DNA from: Candidatus Woesearchaeota archaeon | GTDB lineage: Archaea > Nanobdellota > Nanobdellia > SCGC-AAA011-G17 > UBA489 | Assembly: GCA_018655015.1 (NCBI GenBank) | Contig: JABIKK010000008.1 | Coordinates: forward strand, 72,791-126,550 | DNA length: 53,760 nt | Direction of reading: 5' to 3' | Shown: piece by piece, positions 1-7,988 of the stretch | How the letters are laid out: each line of letters starts with the position of its first letter | How positions within the stretch are numbered: position 1 is the first letter of the stretch | Position numbers and translations under genes: made by a program | Notes under the pieces: model-generated | Seen by the model: only the letters and a program-made list of their open reading frames with translations | Told to the model about the DNA's origin: nothing | Databases searched by the model: none

Positions 1-789
1 GTTAGAGCTGGGCTGTTGATTTCTGCTGGTGATAGAGTTGAGAAAAGGAAAACTGAGATTACATTGACTCATTTGGCTGAATCTTCCATAAGGACTAGAA
101 TTACTACAACTTACAGGAAGGGTTATGACCAGATAAAAGTTAATTTTGACAATGAAAACCAGTTTAAAATTTTAGATGAAGTGATGGGAACAAGATTGAT
201 TGGCTTTGAAATTGTTGAGAAGAAAGATAAATATTGTTTGGTTGAAAATATTACGGAACCTTCTGAAGATCAGTTCGATATTATATTGAAAAAGGTTTTT
301 CAAAATATAACTTCTTTGTTTAATGCTACGAGGGAAAGAATGGGCGGTTCTAAGCATGTTAGTTTTTCAGATGTAAGGGATATCGAGAGAAGAGTACAAA
401 GATATGATAACTTCTGTAGGAGAGTAATTAGCAAGAGGAAGTTTAAAGGTAAAAACACTGAATTGTTTTGGGCTTTCTTAACATTAATAGTTCATGCTCA
501 AAGAGAGATTTATCATATGAATAAGGCCTTGGGTAAAAAAGTTTCCGATAAATCTCTTGATTATCTAGGTGATGTTGAGAAGATGTATAATTTAGTTGTT
601 GATACGTATGAGAATAGGAGGAAAGAAGGTATTGGGGAAATACATGATTTGGAGAAGAAAATTGTTTACAAGAAAGGGCATGATTTAGTGAAGAAAATGG
701 GCAGTGAGAATGTTTTAATCTATCACTTAATGTCAAGTGCTAGACAGTTTTATCAGGCGAATAGTCCTTTATTTGGTTTGATTATTTAA
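1..789 (+). CDS. PhoU-like / AbrB-PhoU family regulator, 5'-truncated by window edge
   Basis: Frame is open from base 1 (VRAGLLISAGDRVEKRK...); long helical PhoU-like repeats (LFNATRERMGG...; DVEKMYNLVVDTYENRR). The listed start at 16 is a TTG, so the true start probably lies outside the window. Confidence 0.6.
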   Translation, partial: VRAGLLISAGDRVEKRKTEITLTHLAESSIRTRITTTYRKGYDQIKVNFDNENQFKILDEVMGTRLIGFEIVEKKDKYCLVENITEPSEDQFDIILKKVFQNITSLFNATRERMGGSKHVSFSDVRDIERRVQRYDNFCRRVISKRKFKGKNTELFWAFLTLIVHAQREIYHMNKALGKKVSDKSLDYLGDVEKMYNLVVDTYENRRKEGIGEIHDLEKKIVYKKGHDLVKKMGSENVLIYHLMSSARQFYQANSPLFGLII

Positions 790-2818
790 GTCTATTTTTG
801 TTGGGATGTTTTTTCTGTATTCAATTATTCTTTCTGAAAAATCTTTGTCAGGTACCATGAATTCCCATTGAGATAGGGATTCTACTTCACGCCATCTTAC
901 TGGGATAAACTCGTGGGTTTTTAATATTCCTTCTGTATCTCTCGCTATAATTTGCATTATTCTCTCAGTGCCGTCAACTTCTCCCTTTGGAGGTCTTATG
1001 CCATGTCTTTTGTAGGTTTCTCTGTATCCTGTGGACGTTCCATCTTCTGGGAAGCTTATCTCATAGAATATATCTCTTGGCGTGGCACCATATGGGCCAT
1101 CTTCATTAAGCTCTGTTAGGGTTACGTGTGGAGAATACCATCCCACATTAGCAGATTTAATGTCAATTGGGTCTTGATCTTTTCCGATTACAACAGGGAT
1201 TCTTTTTTTTTGCAATAACTTTTCCCGGATTAATGAAGGTGACGTGTTTATCATTTTTCTCTGGAGCATCTAATTCTACGACTAGTGTTTGTGTTCCATC
1301 TTCTATTCCTTCGGGAACAATTATAGATTGCCAAGAGGATCCAATTGGTGCTTCTGCACTATCCATTTTTGATTTATCTGCAGACATTGGATATACTGAA
1401 AATTCTTTTCCTTCATAACCTTCAAAATATATTCTTCCTCCGAGTGCCGATGTGAAGTCAGTAAACCTGTTGTTTCTAGGTCTTGCTATTTCTTCGGCGT
1501 ATACTGTGATGAACATTTTTTCTCCTGGCTCTGCTCTTACGAATCTATCTTTTGGGTATCTGTTGTCGGACTTCCCTCCAAGAGTTAGGTTTGCGTCGAT
1601 ACTAACTAGGTTGTTTCTTATTTCTAGTGAATGGCCATCAAATTCTCCACCAACTTGGTATTTTTCTGCTTCAACTACTTGAGCTTCAAGATTAAGATTT
1701 CTCTGATGTAGTGTTCCGCCTGCAATTCCCATTCCCGATAGTAATGTTAATCCTGTAAGCCCTGCAGCAATTGCTTTTTTCTTATGTTGTTTTAACTTTT
1801 CTATGAATGTTGGTTTACTTGCTTTTTCAAATTCTTCTGCTAATTCATTAACTGTATCATAACGTGCATCCATGTCACTTGTTAGACATCTTTTAATTAC
1901 ACTACCAAATCTTCTTGCTTCTTTCGGTAAACTATCTATTGCTTTTTCTAAAGATTTTTCATATCTTTTTGGATCTACATGGCCTGCATGATCAAGTAAA
2001 CTTCTACCAACAATTCCATCCACCATTGTTCCTTCATCTGGGTTTGCTTCAAATGCGTAGTTTCCTGTTAGTGCAAAGAATAAGTTTGTTCCAACTGCAT
2101 ATAGTTCTGATTTTATATCATACGCTCTTTCTTTTCCAGTAAAGGTGCTCCAATCAAATGGATCTGTAATCCAATGTTTACCTCCAGTGGGCATTGCTTT
2201 TGGAGTTGGTTCACCTACATTACAGAAGTTGGCTAGATCGGTGATTCTAACTTTTGGAGTTTTGCCGTCGTTGTTAACTAAAACATTGAATGCACTCAGA
2301 TCACGATGATAGATTCCTACATCCTCAATTAAGTATCTTTCACCTTCAATTACTTGTTTGAAAACTTCTCTTACATCAGTTGTACTCAATGGCCCCTGTT
2401 CTCTTACTAAGCTTTCAAGAGTTCTTCCATTAAAGTGAGGTTCAACGGTTACCGTTCCAAGACCTAAATTACTTAGATCTGCGAAGTCTAGCAATCTTGT
2501 AACATTATGTGCTTCCGGGTCCTTTAGTTTTGCAAGTGCTTTGAGATCGTTGGTTGTGTTGTATCCTCTTCCGACATGCCTTAATGCACGTGGACTTGTT
2601 AGTTGACTAATTGGTTTATCTCCTTTGATGACCCTTACTTCTTCTCCTGGTCCCCATGTTGCTAGGCGAGTCCAGCGAGTACCACCTTCTTCAAAAGGCT
2701 CTCCAATTTCATATTTTTGACCTAACTCTCTTTGAAGTATTTCAACTAAATCTTCTGGTTCCGGATCTGCGGTTCTTTCTAGTTTAAGGAGGTGATTGGT
2801 TGTACTACGGTGCATCAT
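769..2818 (-). CDS. Hanks-type Ser/Thr protein kinase with C-terminal TM segment and extracytoplasmic domain; appears split by a 1-nt frame break in a homopolymer (ORFs 1163-2818 and 769-1269)
   Basis: Catalytic loop HRDLSAFNVL, DLAN in place of DFG, TM segment AIAAGLTGLTLLSGMGIAGG. SD aaggaggct upstream of ATG. Deleting one A from the A9 run at 1203-1211 joins ...NPGKVIAKK to RIPVVIGKDQDPIDIKSANVGWY... of the downstream ORF. Confidence 0.75.
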
Positions 2819-2957
2819 CTTCAGCCTCCTTGATAATATCTATTGTAACTTTGACGATTGTTTTTGGTTTTAATTCGGATTCTAGAATTTTTGGTAAAAC
2901 TATGATTGCTTGTTTACCATGTTTTGCAATTTTCTTGGTTATTGTGAATTGCTTCAT
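2805..2957 (-). CDS. Small AbrB/SpoVT-like (swapped-hairpin) DNA-binding protein, 50 aa, overlapping the kinase start
   Basis: MKQFTITKKIAKHGKQAIIVLPKILESELKPKTIVKVTIDIIKEAEDDAP; KHG...I.LPK...LKP...V.V pattern typical of AbrB-like domains; its TAG lies 14 nt inside the kinase ORF. Not in the supplied ORF track. Confidence 0.6.
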   Translation of the reverse strand: MKQFTITKKIAKHGKQAIIVLPKILESELKPKTIVKVTIDIIKEAEDDAP

Positions 2958-2966
2958 TTCAAATTT

Positions 2967-2983
2967 ATACATACCTTATGTAT
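2967..2983. promoter_or_regulatory. Perfect 7-bp inverted repeat ATACATA-CCT-TATGTAT just upstream of the AbrB-like gene
   Basis: Read directly: atacataccttatgtat; lies between the putative TATA element and the start codon at 2957. Confidence 0.5.
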
Positions 2984-3094
2984 AATATATGTTATAGAAT
3001 ATGTATTTTGTTTATAAGCCTTCTCTTTTTAATTACTCTAAAATGATAACAAATTGCATCTAGGACCCTTAAAAAGACTTTTATACCTATTCCC

Positions 3095-3619
3095 TTGAAT
3101 AAGTGTATGAGTTTATTAGGGATGGACGCTTTTTGGTTAGTTATCTATGCTTACTTAGGTCTTATTCTAGGCTATTTCTTAAGAAGAATTACTAAAGAAG
3201 AGATGAAGCCTGGAGAGAACTATTTTAGGAAGTCTGGGATGGTTATAATGCTTCTAATGGCATTTCTATCCTTAGTTATCTTTACTTCTGATTTAAATCG
3301 TGATTTGGGAGCTTTATTTGGACTAGGTTTAGTTTTGGGTATGATTTTTAGAACCCCTTATCCTGTATTTGCTTTGGGGTTAGTATTTGCGATTGGTAGG
3401 TTTGGTTTAATTTTAGCTTCGCTAATATTTGTATTTGGTTTGATTGATTCTAGTTTGAAGTGGGGAAGAAATTTATTAGTTGAGACTTTTATGTATTTTT
3501 TATTGCCCGCTTTGGTTTTGGTCTATTATGATCTTAGTTTTGTGAATGAATTTATGGTTCTCGCTTTCTTTTCTGGATTTTGTTTTAGTTATGCTTACAA
3601 AGTTCTTACAAGGGATTAA
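3095..3619 (+). CDS. Polytopic membrane protein, unknown function
   Basis: 174 aa, multiple hydrophobic segments; TATA-like ttttatacc upstream. Confidence 0.6.
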   Translation: MNKCMSLLGMDAFWLVIYAYLGLILGYFLRRITKEEMKPGENYFRKSGMVIMLLMAFLSLVIFTSDLNRDLGALFGLGLVLGMIFRTPYPVFALGLVFAIGRFGLILASLIFVFGLIDSSLKWGRNLLVETFMYFLLPALVLVYYDLSFVNEFMVLAFFSGFCFSYAYKVLTRD

Positions 3620-3624
3620 TTTTT

Positions 3625-4230
3625 ATGAATAAATTTGATGAAGCCTTGGAATGTTTGAAGGACGGGAAAGTAATAATTTATCCTTCTGAAAGTTGTTATT
3701 CTTTTGGTTGTGATGCAAAAAATAAGGAAGCAGTTGAAAGAGTTCATGAAATTAAAAAAGAAAGCAATAAATCATTAATTTTAAATGTTTTTGATAGTAA
3801 TCAAGCCGATGAGTTTGGAGTAATGAATGATGTTGCAAAATCTTTGTTTGAGGAGTTTAAGGGGCGTGCCTTAACTTTAATCATTGACAGGAAAGATACT
3901 TATGATTATTTGAGTGAAGAAGGTATTGCAGTTAGAGTTTTATCTAACAAAATCGCTAATAATCTTGTTAAGGAATTTGGTTCTGCAATAATTACTACTT
4001 CTGTGAATATTCATGGTGAGAAACCATTGTATGATTTATCTTCTGTTGTGGGACAATTTGGAGATAAAGTCGATTGTATTATTGATTCTGGAGATTTAGA
4101 TGAAAATGTTAGTGTGAGTACATTGTTTGACACAAGAACTATGAAAATTTTAAGAGAAGGGGCCGTTTCTAAGGCCGAAATTGAGACTTTCTTGTCAGAT
4201 AAAGAAGATAAATTTCTCACTAGAGATTAA
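3625..4230 (+). CDS. Sua5/YciO/YrdC family L-threonylcarbamoyladenylate synthase
   Basis: GKVIIYPSESCYSFGCDAKNKEAVERVHEIKKES.. and AIITTSVNIHGEKPLYD.. match the YrdC family layout. Confidence 0.85.
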   Translation: MNKFDEALECLKDGKVIIYPSESCYSFGCDAKNKEAVERVHEIKKESNKSLILNVFDSNQADEFGVMNDVAKSLFEEFKGRALTLIIDRKDTYDYLSEEGIAVRVLSNKIANNLVKEFGSAIITTSVNIHGEKPLYDLSSVVGQFGDKVDCIIDSGDLDENVSVSTLFDTRTMKILREGAVSKAEIETFLSDKEDKFLTRD

Positions 4231-4237
4231 AATAAAG

Positions 4238-4254
4238 TGGGTTCAAAAAACCCA
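4238..4254. terminator. Hairpin TGGGTT-CAAAA-AACCCA between convergent genes
   Basis: 6-bp stem, 5-nt loop; followed by A-rich sequence (T-rich on the minus strand); sits between the ends of 3625-4230(+) and 4268-4414(-). Confidence 0.5.
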
Positions 4255-4267
4255 AGAAAAAGTATGT

Positions 4268-4414
4268 TTAATCCATCTTACCGATCTTAAACATTTTTGT
4301 GCTACATACTGAACATGTTCCTTTTACGCAGTCTCTTCCGTTAGCCATTTTATCAGCTTTAGCGTCTTTTATGTCCTGTTTAGCTTTACATTTCATACAA
4401 TATCCTTGAACCAT
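4268..4414 (-). CDS. Small zinc-ribbon protein (DUF5679-like), 48 aa
   Basis: MVQGYCMKCKAKQDIKDAKADKMANGRDCVKGTCSVCSTKMFKIGKMD, CxxC...CxxC; SD ggagg upstream. Not in supplied ORF track. Confidence 0.75.
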   Translation of the reverse strand: MVQGYCMKCKAKQDIKDAKADKMANGRDCVKGTCSVCSTKMFKIGKMD

Positions 4415-4509
4415 TTTAAATCCTCCATGATATTACTTATATTCTGGCTTTATAAGTTCTTCTTGGCCCATTGATAAGATATATAAGGTCCTTTTAAGTG
4501 GTTTAAACT

Positions 4510-5964
4510 ATGATTTATGAAGATACAATCTTAGATTGTTATACTGATGAGCCAGCAGGATTAGGAGTTCCTCCCTATTTAGGTGTTCATCCAAGGTATT
4601 TAGCAGGCTACTTGAAGGGGAAAGTTAATTACATAACTATTGATGATGTAAGAAATTACTTTGAACCTAAAAAAGAAGGACAAAAAACTAATATTAAAGC
4701 TTATAATTTAACTAGAAAAAGTATTAAGGAAGTTCTTGAAAAAACTAAAACTCTTTACTGTGTTGTGGGAATACAAACGCCGGGGAAATATTTGAGTGCC
4801 TTGCCTGGAACCATTAGAGAATTGAGAAATTTCTTAGGTAAAATTAATGCACGGAAGATATTGTACGGTCCGGTTGTAAGTACGGGAACCCAATTGCAAG
4901 GCGGAAGAGTTGCTGAAAGAATTCCAGGAGATATATTTGATGGAAGGATGGGGGATGTTTTTGGAAATTATTCTGAATTAGCTTCTTTGGCAATTAAAGG
5001 TACAAGTATTGTTAAACAAATGCCATGGCCTAAGATGATTGAGATTGAAACTGGTAGGGGTTGTATAATGGGGAAGTGTAGCTTTTGTACTGAACCTCTA
5101 AAATCTAAAGTTGAGTGGAGAGAACAAAAAGACATTCATAATGAAATAAAAGCACTTTATGATTTAGGTGAGAGAAACTTTAGACTGGGTAAACAATCTT
5201 GCTTCTTTAGTTACAAGGGAATTAATACTAAAGAAATTGAAAAGCTACTAAAACCAATTGGAAGGGAGAGTAAATTAAATTTGAATTGTTTGCATATTGA
5301 TAATATTATTCCTTCTTTAGTTGATGAAGATAGGACGAAGTTACTTGTTAAGCATTGTACTGAGGGTAATGTTGCTGCTTTTGGTGTTGAGAGTTTTGAT
5401 ATGGAGGTTGTTAAACAGAACACATTGAATACTGCCCCTGAGGTTGCAATGAAAGCGATTAGAATTATTAATAAATTTGGTAATAAACGAGGTCCTAATG
5501 GGATGCATTATTTGTTGCCTGGATTGAATCTAGTTTTAGGTTTGAAGGGAGAGAGTAAAAAAACTGGTGAAATTAATTATGAATATCTGAAGAAAGTTTT
5601 AGATGAAAAGTTATTGTTAAGAAGAATAAATATTAGACAAGTTACACCTATGCCTGGGACTGCCATGGAAGAAGTTGGAACTAAATTCATTAGGAAAAAT
5701 AAGTCTAAGTATTGGAAATGGAGAAACAAAATAAGAAAAGAAATTGATTTTGAAATGTTACAAAGATTAGTGCCCCTTGGAACCGTACTAAAGGATGTAC
5801 GGATGGAAGTTCATGATGGAAATCATACCTTTGGAAGACAAATGGGAAGCTACCCTCTGATTGTGGGAGTTAAAGATAGGATTGATATTAGGAAAAGCTA
5901 TGATTTAGAGGTTACGGGCCATATGCTTAGAAGTGTGGTGGGAAAGGTTATTAAGTCAAATTAG
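4510..5964 (+). CDS. Radical SAM protein (archaeal COG1031-like)
   Basis: GRGCIMGKCSFC cluster motif (CxxxxCxxC-like); archaeal radical SAM layout. Confidence 0.75.
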   Translation: MIYEDTILDCYTDEPAGLGVPPYLGVHPRYLAGYLKGKVNYITIDDVRNYFEPKKEGQKTNIKAYNLTRKSIKEVLEKTKTLYCVVGIQTPGKYLSALPGTIRELRNFLGKINARKILYGPVVSTGTQLQGGRVAERIPGDIFDGRMGDVFGNYSELASLAIKGTSIVKQMPWPKMIEIETGRGCIMGKCSFCTEPLKSKVEWREQKDIHNEIKALYDLGERNFRLGKQSCFFSYKGINTKEIEKLLKPIGRESKLNLNCLHIDNIIPSLVDEDRTKLLVKHCTEGNVAAFGVESFDMEVVKQNTLNTAPEVAMKAIRIINKFGNKRGPNGMHYLLPGLNLVLGLKGESKKTGEINYEYLKKVLDEKLLLRRINIRQVTPMPGTAMEEVGTKFIRKNKSKYWKWRNKIRKEIDFEMLQRLVPLGTVLKDVRMEVHDGNHTFGRQMGSYPLIVGVKDRIDIRKSYDLEVTGHMLRSVVGKVIKSN

Positions 5965-5976
5965 GAGCTTTTTCTT

Positions 5977-6702
5977 ATGTTTTATTTAATTGGTATTGGG
6001 ATGGGGGATGAGAAAGACATTTCCGTTAGAGGTTTGGAGGCTGTTAAGACTTGCAGTAAGGTTTTCTTAGAATGTTATACAAGTAAGTTGGTTAATTTTG
6101 ATATTAAAAAAATGGAAGAGCTTTATGATAAAAAAATAATTTTAGCTGATAGATATATTGTGGAAAAGAAATGTGAAGAAGAGATGTTGAATGTTGCTAA
6201 AGAAGAAAATATTGCATTATTAATTGTTGGGAGTCCATTGGGGGCTACAACGCATTGGGACATATTAAAGAGAGCAAAGGAATTAGGAATTAAAACTGAA
6301 GTTATTGACAATGCTGGAATTTTAGGGGCCGTTGGTGTAACTGGATTAAGTTTGTATAAATTTGGAAGAGTTGTAACTATTCCCAAAGATAATGACAATG
6401 TTAAAAGCCCTTATGAAATGATGTTAAAGAATAAAGAAATGGGATTACATACTTTGATTTTGTTGGATGTTGGTAGTGTTGATGGTGAATTTGAATTAAT
6501 GACTGCTAAAGAGGGATGTAATTATTTGGTTAAGAGTGGTTTTGAAGGAGAAGTTATAGTTTGTGGTGGTTTAGGTAGTGAAAACCCAGAGATTAATTTT
6601 GGTGATGTTAATTCTTTGAGTGTTAAAAAATTACCCCAATGCTTAATTGTTCCAGGAGATCTTCATTTTATGGAAGAAGATGTTTTGAATAGTTTTAAAT
6701 AA
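5977..6702 (+). CDS. dphB: Diphthine synthase
   Basis: MFYLIGIGMGDEKDISVRGLEAVK..., GSPLGATTHWDI, NAGILGAVGVTGLSLYKFGRVVTIP typical of Dph5/DphB. Confidence 0.92.
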   Translation: MFYLIGIGMGDEKDISVRGLEAVKTCSKVFLECYTSKLVNFDIKKMEELYDKKIILADRYIVEKKCEEEMLNVAKEENIALLIVGSPLGATTHWDILKRAKELGIKTEVIDNAGILGAVGVTGLSLYKFGRVVTIPKDNDNVKSPYEMMLKNKEMGLHTLILLDVGSVDGEFELMTAKEGCNYLVKSGFEGEVIVCGGLGSENPEINFGDVNSLSVKKLPQCLIVPGDLHFMEEDVLNSFK

Positions 6703-6723
6703 AAACAAAGCTAATTTTATATT

Positions 6724-7944
6724 ATGTATAAAAGAAGAGGTCAAGGTGCACTAGAGTTCTTAATGACTTATGGTTGGGCCATACTTGTTGTAGTTGTTGT
6801 TTTGGTCTCATTAAATGTATATTTCTCTTCAGATGCTCAATTTGTAGTACCAGAAACTTGTTTTTTAGGTCCAGGGTTTGCTTGTAATGATTTTGCAGTC
6901 TATGAAGACTCACTTACTCTTGCAGTGGTTAATGGTATGGGGAAGAGTTTGGAAGGAATTTCAATACAAAATTCTCAATGTTTGGGAGATCCAAATTCAA
7001 TTACTTTAGAGAATGGTGAAGAAAGCTTTCTTGTTTTGGATGGATGTAATTTTAATTCGGGAGATTTATTTTCAGAGAATCTAAACTTAAGTTATTCGTT
7101 TTTAGGGAGCAGCATTATGCATTTAAGAGAAGTTAGTATAACTGCATTTGTGCAAGCTGCGTTAAATTCTATTCTTTTCCTTGAAACAGATTTAGAAGAA
7201 GGGACCATTCCACTTTTTTGGGACATACAAAGGAATAATTCTCAGTCTATTTTAGTTGTTAATGATCCTGATCCATTAAGGGATGGTAATAATGTTTTGA
7301 AATTTAATGTTGACTATTTGGATTTTGCAGTAAATTATGATGCGACTGCGAACAAGAGTAGGGCCGAATTAGCTCTTCAAGATGGTTCTGCAGATCTTTA
7401 TCCCATGAATGATGTACCTATCTTTTACGGTTGGAGTATTTATTTTCCTGAAGGTTATGAATACAATGTAAGTGCGCAAGACAGGTTTAACATTATTGGG
7501 CAATGGTACCATCGGGCATATCCAGATACACCTGAAGCTTGGCAGGAATGGTTGGATGCACACGGTGGCAGAGGTATGCCTCCATCTGTTCATGTAGAAT
7601 ATGAGGAGAGAGCTAATGGTGAAAGGGGAGTTGGTATTGCTTGGAAACCTACTCCCGAAACTCCTGCAAGTTCTATTGGGGAAATGGGAATAAATCTGGG
7701 AGAATGGAATGATTTAGTTTTTGAGATAAAATGGTCTACTGAAGATGACGGCTATATCAAGGCTTGGTTAAATGGGCAATTATTTACAGATAAATCGGGC
7801 ATTATTAATATGTATAACCCTACTCCCAAAAAACTTAAAGTTGGACTTTATAGGGGCCCAAGTGCTAGGATGGAAAATACTGTTTATTACGATAACATTA
7901 GAATTGGTGGATCTTATGAATTAGTGGATCCAAGTAACTATTAA
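6724..7944 (+). CDS. Pilin-like protein with class III signal peptide and C-terminal heparin lyase I-like (polysaccharide lyase fold) domain
   Basis: N-term YKRRGQGALEFLMTYGWAILVVVVVLVSLNVYF; C-term IIGQWYH...LGEWNDLVFEIKWSTEDDGYIKAWLNGQLF...KVGLYRG...NTVYYDNIRIGG resembles PF14099-type lyase fold. Confidence 0.75.
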   Translation: MYKRRGQGALEFLMTYGWAILVVVVVLVSLNVYFSSDAQFVVPETCFLGPGFACNDFAVYEDSLTLAVVNGMGKSLEGISIQNSQCLGDPNSITLENGEESFLVLDGCNFNSGDLFSENLNLSYSFLGSSIMHLREVSITAFVQAALNSILFLETDLEEGTIPLFWDIQRNNSQSILVVNDPDPLRDGNNVLKFNVDYLDFAVNYDATANKSRAELALQDGSADLYPMNDVPIFYGWSIYFPEGYEYNVSAQDRFNIIGQWYHRAYPDTPEAWQEWLDAHGGRGMPPSVHVEYEERANGERGVGIAWKPTPETPASSIGEMGINLGEWNDLVFEIKWSTEDDGYIKAWLNGQLFTDKSGIINMYNPTPKKLKVGLYRGPSARMENTVYYDNIRIGGSYELVDPSNY

Positions 7945-7988
7945 GCCTTTTAAAAAGATTTAAATAAATACTCGTTGAATTCTAAGGT

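Noticed and set aside
2800-2985. Plus-strand ORF 2800-2985 (61 aa)
   Set aside because: It is the antisense of the AbrB-like minus-strand gene, which has a better start, SD context and family resemblance.
6123-6398. Antisense ORF 6123-6398 and the many similar short antisense ORFs in the track
   Set aside because: All lie opposite well-supported genes and have no recognisable protein features or start signals.
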